Below, piece by piece: positions 46,180 to 56,250 of a DNA stretch of 64,000 bases. The notes under the pieces are model-generated. The model made no database searches. It saw only the letters and a list, made by a program, of their open reading frames with translations, and was not told the origin of the DNA. Position numbers and translations under genes: made by a program. Source of the stretch: Cytospora piceicola (Eukaryota; Ascomycota; Sordariomycetes; Diaporthales; Cytosporaceae); NCBI GenBank assembly GCA_023375675.1, contig JALQBC010000008.1, positions 496,001-560,000 of the forward strand. Direction: 5' to 3'. Position 1 is the first letter of the stretch, and each line of letters begins with the position of its first letter.

Positions 46180-49100
46180 CTAAGTTGGACTGGGTATGGT
46201 CGAACTCACCTCGTATGGTACGGTGGAGCTATGTCTATTGACGGGCGGGATGAATTTGAAGGTGTTCTTGGTTGTTGACAGAGTACTTAACGTCGATGAA
46301 GTCGATCTAGACGTCGATGTCGTCGAAGAAGTTGTCGAAGTTATTGGTGTCGTTGTCGTCGTAGTAGTCGGCGTCGTAGTAGTTGTCGTAGTAGTATCAG
46401 TTGTCGTAGAAGTTGTCGAAGTTATTGGTGTCGTTGTCGTCGTAGTAGTCGGCGTCGTAGTAGTTGTCGTAGTAGTATCAGTTGTCGTCGTCGTCGTAGT
46501 TGTTGTCGGTGTCGTCGTGGTAGTCGGCGTCGTCGTTGTGGTAGTCGGCGTCGTTGTGGTAGTCGGCGTCGTCGTTGTGGTAGTCTGGGTTGCTGATGAA
46601 GTCTGCTGATCTCCTTGAGATATCAGAGAATTGGGGCCCGAGCTGTTTGACGATGAAGAACTGGAACTCGAAATCAAAGTTGTAAACCCTGACAACGAGA
46701 AGGTAAAGCTGCTGATACTCGTGTTACTGGTCGAAGTGCCCGAAACGATAGAGCTCGATGACCCAGACAAGCTTGTCGTTGACTGGAAGCCACCCAGTGA
46801 CGAAAACATGGACGAGGAAAACCCAACCGAGGACGAGATACCGCTTGAGCCCGCTGACGAAGATGATGTGCTGCCTGATGACGCGATGGAAGACGAGACT
46901 GTAGGCGGACTGAGCATCCTAGCGCCCCAAACGCCGCCGTTCGAAACGCCGGTAACAACAACATTCTTCATGTAGTTGGGATTGCCGTTACCGGGCAGCC
47001 ATGACATCGCCACGCACCCGTTTGTTGCAGAGCACAGCTCCATCGCTTGGATATAAGAGCTTACGTAGCCTACAGTGAAGTCGCCGCCGTTACGGTCGTA
47101 ATAGCACTCCATTATGAACGTCGCGCCATTGAGTGTCGTGTAAGTTTGGCCGTTGTTGTCTGGGCAGACCTCCAGGGTGGGCTGGGCTGCCACTGTCGAC
47201 GGCGTGGTCGTCGTAGTCGCCGGGGACAAACTGGCGATAGTTTGCCCTGTGGTAGTACCTGCGCTTGATGATGATATTGAGCTTGGTGTTACTAAACTGG
47301 AGACCACGCTCGTAGTCGAGGAGAGTTGAGCGGTGGCCGTAGCTGTCGTCGAAGAGGTAGAGGCAAATGCGGCTGAAGATAGGCTGCCGATAGCTTGCCC
47401 TGTGGTAGTACTTGTGCTTGATGGTAATACTGTATTTTGTGGTACTGAGCTGGAAACCACGCTTGTGGTCGAAGATGTTTGAGCGGTGGCCGTACCTATC
47501 GTCGAAGAGGTAGAGGCAAAGGCCGAGGATAAACTTCCGATAGATTGCCCCGTGGTAGTACTTGCGCTTGATGGTACCGCTGAGCTCTGTAGTACTGAGC
47601 TGGAAACCACACTCGCGGCCAGGGTTGACTGAGCTGTGGCTGTGGCTATAGCGGAAGAGGTTGGGATAGATGACGAGGACAAACTATTAATGGCACCGCC
47701 CGTGGTAAGGCCTGTGCTTGATTGTGATGCCGAGCTTGACAGCTGGTTCGCCGCCGAAGATGACCCAGGTGTAGCTGAAGATGGTGAGGCAGTATTGCCC
47801 GAACTTGCAGATGTTTGCGTGAAGGCTCCTGTGCCGACGAGACTGGAAGATACTATTGCAGAACTGCTTCCAGAGACAGATAAGGTATAAGTTGTGCCTC
47901 CACTCACATATTGACTCTGGCCCGAGGGTACAGTTCCGAAGCCAGTACTGGTTCCGGAAGCGGAAGTCTGCAAGTTCTGTGCAGAACTACCAAGCGCTCC
48001 ACTCGATTGACTTTGCGTAACTGAGGGAAACCCCGACAACGAAGCAGCGGTCGAGCTAAGTACCCCGCCTGAAATAGGCGTAGGACTGTAGGTTGAACCA
48101 GACGGGCTGGTATTCTGGGCTTGCGCAGTCCCAGGACTTGAAATTGCTGACCCTGTTTGGCTTTGGGCTTGGGAGGATTGGCCTGACGCGCTTGGAGTCA
48201 ATGTAGCCGATGGACTGCCCGTTTGACCACCAAGAGTTGAGGAGCTTTGCCCGGGGCCTTGGGTTGCGCTGGATGATGCACCTGATAAGTTCTGGGTTAC
48301 CACACCAGAATTGGATGCCGTTGAAACAGTTCCGGTCGTGCCCGAAGAGCTCGCCCCAGATTGTGCGTTGGCTTGCGGTAGACTGGAGACAGGGCTGGAG
48401 GAAACAGAGCTCGCAGATGTAGGGCTCGATAGTGCACTGGGCGAGTTCTGGGATACAGCAGAAGTGGATGCCGTCGAGACTATCCCAGCCGTACCGGACG
48501 AGCTCACCCCAGACTGTGCGTTGGCTTGCGACGGACTAGTTACAGGGCTCGCCGACGAAGGGATCGCTAACGTAGGGCTCACGGACGTAGGACTCGATAT
48601 TGTACCGGATGATGTCTGTGTTAAACCGCCTGAAGTTGAAGCCGATGAGGCTAACCCGACCGTACCGGAGGAGCTCAACCCAGACTGTGCATTAGCTTGC
48701 GGTGGACTGGACACAGGGCTTGCAGAGACAGGGCTGGCGGATGTAGGGCTCGATGGTGCATTGGGAAAGGTCTGTGTCGACCCCCCTGAGGCTGACGGCA
48801 ATGAGGTTACCACAGCCGTACCAGAACTACCCAGATTTGATGGTAGGCTAGCCCCTGTTGAACTAGAAGATTGGGCCGGTAAGGTCTGTGACAACCCGCC
48901 GGAAGCTGAAGCCGACGATGTTACCCCAGCTGTGCTGGAGCTGCCCACATTCGACAGTAGGCTGGCCCCTGTTTGACTAGAGGCAGGGTTCGTAGCCGTC
49001 GGGCTAGAAGATAGGCCTTGTAAGTTCTGGGTTTGGCTACCAGAAGCTGAAGCCGACGAGGCTACTCCAGCTGTGCTGGAGCTGCCCACGTTCGACAGTA

Positions 49101-52100
49101 GGCTTGCCCCTGTTGGACTAGAGGCAGGATTCGCGGTCGTCGAGATGGACGATAGGCCTTGTAAGTTCTGGGTTGAAGCTGAAGTCGGAGCCGAGGAGGC
49201 TAGCGCAGCCGTGCCGGAACTGCCTATATTCGATGATGCGTTAGGTCCTGTCGGGCTCGAGCCAGAATTCGCGGCTGTCGTGCTTGAGGATGGGCTCGGT
49301 AGGTTTTGAGTTATGCTACCAGACACTGAAGCTGAAGCTGGAGTCGAAGCCGAGGCTACCGCAGCCGTACCGGAACTTCCTAAACTCGATGGTATGCTCG
49401 CACCTGTTGGGCTAGAGGCAGCTGCATTCGCCGCCGTGGGGGTGGACGATAGGCCTGGTAAGATCTGGGTTTGGCTGCTAGAAGCTGACGCTAGAGCTGG
49501 AGCCGACGAGGCAACCCCAGCCGTGCTAGAACCTCCTATACTCGATAGTATACTGGCTCCTGTCGGGCTGGAGGCAGCTGCATTCGCGGTCGTGGGGGTA
49601 GATGATACGCCCGGTAGGTTCTGGCTCTGTCCACCAGAAGCGCCCACTGAAGCTGACGAGACTACTACGGCCGTACCAGACGATCCCACGATAGACGGGG
49701 TATTAGATTGAGTAGAACTGGAGACAGCTTGATTTGTTGGCGTAGGAGTGGAAGATAGGCCCGGTAAATTCTGGGTTTGTCCACCAGAAGCTGAAAGTGA
49801 AGTTGCCGAGACTACCCCGGCCGTACCAGTCGAGCCCACATTTGAAGGTATGTTGGCTTGCGCAGGACTAGAAACCGAAGTCGCCGTCGAGGCGGCGCTC
49901 GAACTCGCAACATTTGTGCCGCTTGAAATGACCGCCGTGTTGGGGCTTCCCGCCGTACCTTGTGATGACTGGGTCAAAGTGGAGCTTGGATTCGATGACC
50001 CTACCGCTGAAGAGCTCCCTAGAATCTGTTGGCTGCTTCCCGGTATTGATGAAGAAGCAGTGAATGGCGATGTTTGCCCTGCAGGAGACGATGACCCTGC
50101 TACAGAAGAACTTCCCAGATTTTGTTGACTGCTAGCCGGCAATCCTGAAGAAGAAGCAACTTGCACCGGCCCTGTAGTGGACGAAGACCCCACCACCGAG
50201 GAACTTCCAAAGTTCTGTTGACTGCTGCCCGGCACTCCTGAAGAAGAAGCAAGGAGCGGCGATGTTTGCCCTGCAGAAGATAACAAACTGACCGTCGAAG
50301 GGCTTGCAAGGTTCTGCTGACTGCTTCCCGGTACTCCCGACGAAGAAACGAGTGCCGAGGTTTGCCCTGCGGGAGACACAGTACTTGAGGAACCACCTCC
50401 ACTTGCCACGGTGCTTCCAGTTGTGACCGGGTTTAGAGCAGGAGAGCCAGCAATCACGCTTTGGCTACTGCTGCCCGGTGCTCCTGAAGAAGAAACGAGT
50501 GCCGAAGTCTGCCCTGCAGAAGACAAGGTATTTGAGGAAGCACCTCCACTTGCCACGGTACCTCCAGTGGTGGCCAGGTTTGAAGCAGGAGAGCCGGACA
50601 CCACACTCTGGACGCTGCTGACTTGTGACGAGCTGGGCGGAATCACAGATGCCCCTGATTGCCCGGCAGAAGACAAAGTATTCGAGGAAGCGCCTCCACC
50701 TGCCGCGGTGCTTACGGTGGTAACCTGGTTTAAAGCAGGAGAGCCGGACACCACACTCTGGCTGCTGCTGACTTGCGAAGAGCCGGGAGGAATGATAGAT
50801 GCTGGTATTTGCCCAGTGTTCGAAGCAGTGCTCGAGGAGGCTCCTGCCGTCCCGGTGCTAACACCCAGAGCCGTGTTCAATGGAGCCGAAGCAGACTGCT
50901 GAATTTGACTGCTAGTTACTTGAGATGATGAGCCGGGGGGGATGATGGATGCTGGTGTTGCTCCTGCGGTCGAAGCAGCATTTGAGTTGGCTCCTGACGT
51001 CCCGGTGCTAACACCCGGAATCGTATTCAATGAAGCAGAAGCGGATTGCTGAATCTGGCTGCTGCTTGCTTGAGTTACACCTGGAGATGATACGAGTGAT
51101 GCCGTTTGCACTGCAGTAGATGCAGAATTCGAGGGAGCCACTCCCGCGGTGCTGCCAGGAGTGACTGTTTGAGAAGAAATAGGTCCAGATCCCGAAACCT
51201 GACTGCTGCTGCTTTGCGTGACTTGGTCGCCATTCGGTCTCGAGGTTGGGATGAATGGTTGGGTTATAACGGCGGTATCCGATGCCCCAGAGCTTGATGC
51301 CCCAGATTGGTTCGATGGCCCACCGGGACTGGATGCCGATGCAGATTGTTGGCTCGAGGGCGTTCCCTGTCCAGAAGCAACATTAAGCCCAGTCGACGAG
51401 AGCCCCGCACCCGAGGCCGATGCCGACGAAACGACACTCGAAGCCTGGGGTGCTCCTGGAGGAATCGATCCAGCTGTGGTTCCAGGTGTGTTTGCACCAG
51501 GGGTGCTGGAGATGGCGCTCATCGATCCTTGGGTCCCTAATACGGATGGCTGGCTTGAGGAAGTCCCCAGTCCAGAAGCAGCATTAAGCTGAGAAGATGG
51601 TGTTCCTGCAGGTCCTCCTGATACCGTTGACGAAGTAACGACGCTCGAACCCTGGGACGCTCCCGCAGGCACCGAACTCGCTGGTATTCCTGGTGTATTT
51701 GCACTGGCGCTGTTGGAAATTATGCTCGTTGATCCTGGGGGACTCGACACCGACGGCTGGCTCAAGGCAGTACCTGATCCAGAAACAGCATTTAGCTGAG
51801 AAGACGATGTTCCTGCAGGCACTCCTGGCACCGATGACGAGGTAGCGAAGCCTTGGGACTGGGAATTTCCAGGAGGGACCGAGCTGGGGGATAGCCCAGG
51901 TGTGTTTGTATTGACGCTGCTGCCCGGTACTCCCGTAGGTGATTGGGCTGTGGTGGACTGGGAGATCGTCCCGGAAATAGCAACTGATTGTGAAGCGGCC
52001 CCTCCGGATGTAGCGATTCCAGAGACTTGACTGGATGCTATTATAGAAGGGCCTGATGCCTGACTGGATCCTAAAGCGCTCGACTGCGCTGGAGAAGACA

Positions 52101-55100
52101 GGCCGGTATTGACCCCAGAGCTGCTCGACTGAGCATTTGCCACGTTGGAGCTCAAAGGAGGGCCTGGACTCGGAGAGGTTGCAGCCACATTAGCTGGGCT
52201 CGAGATAACAGAGGATCCTCCTTGCCCTTGAGACCCCGCGGTATTGGTAGGTGCCTGCGATGTTCCGGCTGCAGGACTCGGCGATCCACCGGGGCTCGTG
52301 CCGACGGTCGTTGACGAAGACACTGCTGGACCTAGACCACCCATTCCATTGGAAACGGCTGGTGCTACGCTCACCGAAGAAGCACTTGGGCCCAGAACAC
52401 TGGACCCTACTGAACTTGTCGGGTTGCTTATGCCTTGCGATGAGGCTGCGTTGGTTGAGACTGCCGGCGTACCCACTGACGAAGATACTTGACCCTGGCC
52501 ACCAGTTGCCACAGAACTCGTCGATGCCAGAGTGCTTGTGCCTTGCGGAGAGACACCAAGGCCGTTGGACTGAGCTGAAGGCTGGCCTACTGATGAAGGT
52601 ACTTGACTTGTACTGCCACTTCCTTGCCCTGTAGATACTACGTTCGTCGTTGCTTGTGATGAGGCACCGAGGTCGTTCGAAGTGACCGGAGGTGCATTCG
52701 ACGCGGGGGTAGCCGCTAAAGACGACGAGGCTGGACCTGGACCACTACTAAGTGTGACAGCTGTCGTGACCTGGCTGCTCGTAGCCTGCTGTGAGGCTCC
52801 AAGGCCATTGGACTGAGCTGGCGATGCGTTTGATACAGGGGTGGCCGCTAGGGAAGAGCTTTGATTTGGACTACCACTCACAGCAGACGCCGCAGGTACT
52901 TGGTTGCTTGTGGTGAATGCTGACGCACCAGGGCCATTCGATAAGGTTGGCGATACATTTGGAGCAGGGCTAGCCGATAGAGAAGATCCTTGACCTGTAC
53001 CACTACTTCCTGCGAGTGGTATGGTTCCCTGACTGCTCGAAGCTGAGGCTGATGCACCTAGGCCATTAGATGAAGCTGAAGGTGTATTCGTTTGCTGAGC
53101 TCCAACGGTCGACCCCTCGATAACATTCACCGTTGTAGAGGCGGTGACACTCGGGGCCGGCGCACCTCCTGTATCGGAGGCAGTTGAGGGTTGTCCAGAC
53201 GTACTGGCACTGCTCGGGATGCTTCCTCCAGTCCCCCCTATTGTCTGTGTATTCGAAATCGCGACAGGTGAAGTAGCTCCATTGCCACCCGGGGTACCTT
53301 GGCTTCCACCACTTGCCGTGGTGGTGCTTGGGCTCGCTCCAGTGCTTACAGCACCTGCATTTGCTCCACTACTTACGGTGCTCTGGGTGGCACCGTTTGG
53401 CGAGGACGGCGAACTGAAGAGCATACTGACAACAGAACTGAGAAAAGGAATAAGCGGCTGACTGTTTGCAGGCGCGGCCGTTGCTGCGGCTCCCTGGGTC
53501 GTCCCCGCCGCCGGGCTCACACCACTGCTTGCAGTGCCTGGGTTTCCCCCATTATTGTTAATAGTTCCTGAATTAGCACCATTCCCCGCGGTACTGGCTG
53601 GTGAAGGCGAACTGAATACCATACTGACAACGGAACTGAGAAACGGAATAAGTGGCTGACTGTTCGAAGGCGCGGTCGTCCCTGCGGCTCCCTGGGTCGT
53701 CCCTGCGGCCCCCGCAGCTGGACTCACTCCACTGCTTATGGTAGCGGGGTTCGCTCCATTATTATTGACAGTGCCAGAGTTGGCCCCATTCGCAGTGGTG
53801 CTGGGGGAAGCAACCCCTGATGACGGCGAACTGAATAACAAACTGACGACGGAGCTGACAAAAGGGACAAGTGGTTGACTGTTCGCAGGACCAGTTGTTC
53901 CTGCTGCTCCCTGGGTCGTCCCCGCAGCCGGACTCACTCCACTGCTCAAGGTACCTGGGTTCGCTCCATTATTGTTGACCGTGCCAGAATTGGCGCCATT
54001 GCTCACAGCGCTTGAAGAGGCGGCCCCAGGTGAAGGAGAACTGAAGAGCAAACTGACGACGGAGCTGACAAAGGGCACTAGGACTGGACTGGTCCCTGCG
54101 GCTGGATTATTTGAACTGCTCACGGTGCCCGAATTCCCACCACCGCCCGCGCCGTTTACTGGACTCGATACACTGCTTGCGGCGCCTGGGTTGGCTCCAT
54201 TGTTGTTAGTGGTCGAACCCGCTCCACTGCTGACGGTGACAGTAACGGTGGCTGGATTCGCCCCATTGTTGTTCACAGAGCTTGGATTCCCGCCACTGAT
54301 CGCAGTACGTGAAGAGGCGCTCCCTTGTGAAGCTGAGGGCTGACTGAATAGTAGACTAACAACGGAGGTCAGGAACGGGACCAAAGGTAGCGGGCTCGTG
54401 GACTTTGCTGAGGGATTGAGGGTCGTTGTGGTCCCTCCAGCTCCGAATGTAGTCCCACCTGCGGCTGGACTGACTGCATTGCTCACAGGAGCTGAAGCAG
54501 CAGCGGCGGCGGCGGCGGCTGATGATGATGATGCTGATGATGATGATGCTGCTGCTGCTGCAGCTGCATTGGCCGACTGTCCGCCAACATTGTTGGCGCT
54601 GGCTTGTTGTGGCGCTGTGGTGATGGTACTAGAAGACCCTGAACCCATCGTTGAAACGAAGGCTGACAGGACAGTACTAGATGGCAATGAGCCAGCCCCG
54701 TTGGTGCCCACTTGCGGTGATGTTGGCGGTGTCGTCGGGGATATTGAAGTTGTACTTGCACTCGCGGCACTGGCCAAGCTGGCGGCGCTGTTGGCTGCGG
54801 CGACCGAGGCAGAAGAGCTGGACAGATAGCTGCAGTATGACGAGGATGACACGACGCAAGTGCAAGCACTGGATATCTGAGAAGCGCCGTTGGTGCATGC
54901 TGCGTCCAACAGAGCTGGTTTTGTACCGACGTTGTTTCCCAGCGTGTACAAGGGACATAAGAGCAAGCCCAGCACATTCACGGCCGCCGTCCTGCAGTTG
55001 TCCTGGCAGCATGGTGCTGAGCTTTGGGCATCGATTGTGCCGGGGAAAAGAGAGACAAACAAAGAAACAAAAATTGCGAAAATCGTAGGTGGATAACGCT

Positions 55101-55104
55101 TCAT
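46180..55104 (-). CDS. Giant Ser/Thr/Ala-rich cell-surface (mucin/adhesin-like) protein with PAN-like module
   Basis: One uninterrupted frame of 2974 residues. Signal peptide: TIFAIFVSLFVSLFPGTIDA. A Cys-rich head (APCCQDNCRTAAVNVLGLLLC, then ISSACTCVVSSSSYC; about 28-95) follows. Residues ~100-2640 are almost only Ser, Ala, Gly, Thr, Pro, Asn, in degenerate repeats; five copies of a hydrophobic block PLVPFVSSVVSLLFSSPS lie at about 235-565. Near 2645-2730 is a folded module with five Cys (CPDNNGQTYTTLNGATFIMECYYDR, CSATNGCVAMSW), resembling PAN/apple domains. A Thr/Pro tract follows. The C-terminus has no GPI signal; a GTGAGT donor at 46209 hints at a missed last exon. Heavy O-glycosylation and wall or extracellular location are expected. 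Adhesion is an inference from architecture. Confidence 0.85.
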   Translation of the reverse strand: MKRYPPTIFAIFVSLFVSLFPGTIDAQSSAPCCQDNCRTAAVNVLGLLLCPLYTLGNNVGTKPALLDAACTNGASQISSACTCVVSSSSYCSYLSSSSASVAAANSAASLASAASASTTSISPTTPPTSPQVGTNGAGSLPSSTVLSAFVSTMGSGSSSTITTAPQQASANNVGGQSANAAAAAAASSSSASSSSAAAAAAAASAPVSNAVSPAAGGTTFGAGGTTTTLNPSAKSTSPLPLVPFLTSVVSLLFSQPSASQGSASSRTAISGGNPSSVNNNGANPATVTVTVSSGAGSTTNNNGANPGAASSVSSPVNGAGGGGNSGTVSSSNNPAAGTSPVLVPFVSSVVSLLFSSPSPGAASSSAVSNGANSGTVNNNGANPGTLSSGVSPAAGTTQGAAGTTGPANSQPLVPFVSSVVSLLFSSPSSGVASPSTTANGANSGTVNNNGANPATISSGVSPAAGAAGTTQGAAGTTAPSNSQPLIPFLSSVVSMVFSSPSPASTAGNGANSGTINNNGGNPGTASSGVSPAAGTTQGAAATAAPANSQPLIPFLSSVVSMLFSSPSSPNGATQSTVSSGANAGAVSTGASPSTTTASGGSQGTPGGNGATSPVAISNTQTIGGTGGSIPSSASTSGQPSTASDTGGAPAPSVTASTTVNVIEGSTVGAQQTNTPSASSNGLGASASASSSQGTIPLAGSSGTGQGSSLSASPAPNVSPTLSNGPGASAFTTSNQVPAASAVSGSPNQSSSLAATPVSNASPAQSNGLGASQQATSSQVTTAVTLSSGPGPASSSLAATPASNAPPVTSNDLGASSQATTNVVSTGQGSGSTSQVPSSVGQPSAQSNGLGVSPQGTSTLASTSSVATGGQGQVSSSVGTPAVSTNAASSQGISNPTSSVGSSVLGPSASSVSVAPAVSNGMGGLGPAVSSSTTVGTSPGGSPSPAAGTSQAPTNTAGSQGQGGSSVISSPANVAATSPSPGPPLSSNVANAQSSSSGVNTGLSSPAQSSALGSSQASGPSIIASSQVSGIATSGGAASQSVAISGTISQSTTAQSPTGVPGSSVNTNTPGLSPSSVPPGNSQSQGFATSSSVPGVPAGTSSSQLNAVSGSGTALSQPSVSSPPGSTSIISNSASANTPGIPASSVPAGASQGSSVVTSSTVSGGPAGTPSSQLNAASGLGTSSSQPSVLGTQGSMSAISSTPGANTPGTTAGSIPPGAPQASSVVSSASASGAGLSSTGLNVASGQGTPSSQQSASASSPGGPSNQSGASSSGASDTAVITQPFIPTSRPNGDQVTQSSSSQVSGSGPISSQTVTPGSTAGVAPSNSASTAVQTASLVSSPGVTQASSSQIQQSASASLNTIPGVSTGTSGANSNAASTAGATPASIIPPGSSSQVTSSQIQQSASAPLNTALGVSTGTAGASSSTASNTGQIPASIIPPGSSQVSSSQSVVSGSPALNQVTTVSTAAGGGASSNTLSSAGQSGASVIPPSSSQVSSVQSVVSGSPASNLATTGGTVASGGASSNTLSSAGQTSALVSSSGAPGSSSQSVIAGSPALNPVTTGSTVASGGGSSSTVSPAGQTSALVSSSGVPGSSQQNLASPSTVSLLSSAGQTSPLLASSSGVPGSSQQNFGSSSVVGSSSTTGPVQVASSSGLPASSQQNLGSSSVAGSSSPAGQTSPFTASSSIPGSSQQILGSSSAVGSSNPSSTLTQSSQGTAGSPNTAVISSGTNVASSSAASTATSVSSPAQANIPSNVGSTGTAGVVSATSLSASGGQTQNLPGLSSTPTPTNQAVSSSTQSNTPSIVGSSGTAVVVSSASVGASGGQSQNLPGVSSTPTTANAAASSPTGASILSSIGGSSTAGVASSAPALASASSSQTQILPGLSSTPTAANAAASSPTGASIPSSLGSSGTAAVASASTPASASVSGSITQNLPSPSSSTTAANSGSSPTGPNASSNIGSSGTAALASSAPTSASTQNLQGLSSISTTANPASSPTGASLLSNVGSSSTAGVASSASASGSQTQNLQGLSSSPTATNPASSQTGASLLSNVGSSSTAGVTSSASASGGLSQTLPAQSSSSTGASLPSNLGSSGTAVVTSLPSASGGSTQTFPNAPSSPTSASPVSASPVSSPPQANAQSGLSSSGTVGLASSASTSGGLTQTSSGTISSPTSVSPTLAIPSSASPVTSPSQANAQSGVSSSGTAGIVSTASTSAVSQNSPSALSSPTSASSVSSSPVSSLPQANAQSGASSSGTTGTVSTASNSGVVTQNLSGASSSATQGPGQSSSTLGGQTGSPSATLTPSASGQSSQAQSQTGSAISSPGTAQAQNTSPSGSTYSPTPISGGVLSSTAASLSGFPSVTQSQSSGALGSSAQNLQTSASGTSTGFGTVPSGQSQYVSGGTTYTLSVSGSSSAIVSSSLVGTGAFTQTSASSGNTASPSSATPGSSSAANQLSSSASQSSTGLTTGGAINSLSSSSIPTSSAIATATAQSTLAASVVSSSVLQSSAVPSSASTTTGQSIGSLSSAFASTSSTIGTATAQTSSTTSVVSSSVPQNTVLPSSTSTTTGQAIGSLSSAAFASTSSTTATATAQLSSTTSVVSSLVTPSSISSSSAGTTTGQTIASLSPATTTTTPSTVAAQPTLEVCPDNNGQTYTTLNGATFIMECYYDRNGGDFTVGYVSSYIQAMELCSATNGCVAMSWLPGNGNPNYMKNVVVTGVSNGGVWGARMLSPPTVSSSIASSGSTSSSSAGSSGISSSVGFSSSMFSSLGGFQSTTSLSGSSSSIVSGTSTSNTSISSFTFSLSGFTTLISSSSSSSSNSSGPNSLISQGDQQTSSATQTTTTTTPTTTTTPTTTTTTPTTTTTPTTTTTTTTTDTTTTTTTTPTTTTTTTPITSTTSTTTDTTTTTTTTPTTTTTTTPITSTTSSTTSTSRSTSSTLSTLSTTKNTFKFIPPVNRHSSTVPYEVSSTIPSPT
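46331..46492 (-). repeat. 81-bp direct duplication inside the Thr-rich tract
   Basis: GTTGTCGAAGTTATTGGTGT begins at 46331 and again at 46412, an 81-bp unit (27 residues: TTT-rich with PITSTTS). The copies are nearly identical, implying recent expansion by slippage or unequal exchange. Confidence 0.85.
53411..54393 (-). repeat. Five-copy hydrophobic-block repeat array in the giant protein gene
   Basis: Five related segments encode PL(V/I)PF(L/V)(S/T)SVVS(L/M)(L/V)FS(S/Q)PS, around 54344, 54040, 53830, 53609 and 53411 (low end of each). They are spaced about 200-300 bp and joined by linkers with NNGANPGT and SPAAGTT motifs. Confidence 0.85.
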
Positions 55105-55519
55105 TGTGCTGTGTCAAGAGAGCGTGATCACCTCTGGTGTATGCGTATATTAGAGTGTAGAGTATAAGGGACGCTAAAACGTCGGTACTTCTTGATCTGA
55201 AGACGGGGGAAGCGAAACGACCTGGTGACATACATGCTTCGAGTGATCTACTGGCATTGATACCTTGCTGGCTTTATAAAAGATCTCATCAACTTCTCCT
55301 CGCTCCAATTTGTTCCAGAAGAGGAGTGCGATTGCCTTCCATGCCAATCTGCGGAGGCATTAATTCGCGACATCTTAGACTTCCCCCTTTGCTTTGGTAC
55401 AAGGAACTGGGTCCCTCTTCCGAGAATGGAAGCCCTTCCTACCATATCAATAACTGCGCTATATTAGCAAGGGAAATATCAAAAACATTCCAGGACTCGC
55501 CATTCGGCTTTATGGATAT

Positions 55520-56250
55520 GTGATATATGATATTTCCTGGGGACTGGTATCCTCCGTAAAAATACCCGTTACTTCAACCATATGTGACCCCGCCCAGGCG
55601 CCAGTGAATGGGCTCGCATATGATCGGTTACCGTTCAACTATTATGGGCCAACATGGGCTGCACCCGTTTTCCAACTTCTTGACCAGCCTGACATGTCCA
55701 TAATTCGACGTGTGAATTGGTAAGTTTTCATGGAAGCAAGCCTTCAATCCTCGGAGTACCATGGCGCTCGAGGGACTCAAGCCACAGCCTCAATTACCTG
55801 AGACATTGGGTACGGCCCATGGTCCAGACACTTCTTCCCTTACAAATTGAGCTGTTGGTGCCAAGTCTCAACAAGGGCGCTGTTCACATTCCAGATCAGA
55901 AGCATGCACCTTGGCCATTTCCCAAATTGAAATCTCATGTCCTCAAGGATGAATGGTGGAAGGGGATTATTCTCTGTGGTGGATGTTTTGCGTGCCACCG
56001 TCATGGCTCGCCTCGCATTGATTGCCAAAAGAGGAAATCAGTAGCGGCATCCGCAACACGTTATTGGCTAGCTCACTACACAGCCTCGTGGGATCTCAAT
56101 CCACCGCAGTCTGTCACGTCGAAAAATCGACAATGTGTTCCTCCAAGAGGAATGTTGTAAGTTTTGAGGGAGACTTTGCCACGACCGTAGATCTTGGCTC
56201 GCGTGTAATCAGCCGAGTGATCGGCGGGGCCATGCAACCGAGGTCTTAAG
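55520..56250 (+). pseudogene. Possible relic of an F-box-type fungal gene
   Basis: A frame near 55560-55720 reads ICDPAQAPVNGLAYDRLPF continuing to WAAPVFQLLDQPDM and RRVNW, then meets a GTAAGT donor at 55721. About 80 bp later another piece resembles the F-box helix (LLPLQIELLVPSLNKGAVHIP). The flanks contain stops in all frames, so no intact protein can be built. The resemblance is by eye only. Confidence 0.25.

Noticed and set aside
46196..54829. Many long plus-strand open frames antisense to the giant protein gene
   Set aside because: They arise because the Ser/Ala/Thr/Gly codons of the real gene rarely give stops when read in reverse; they lack signal peptides, domains and splice logic.
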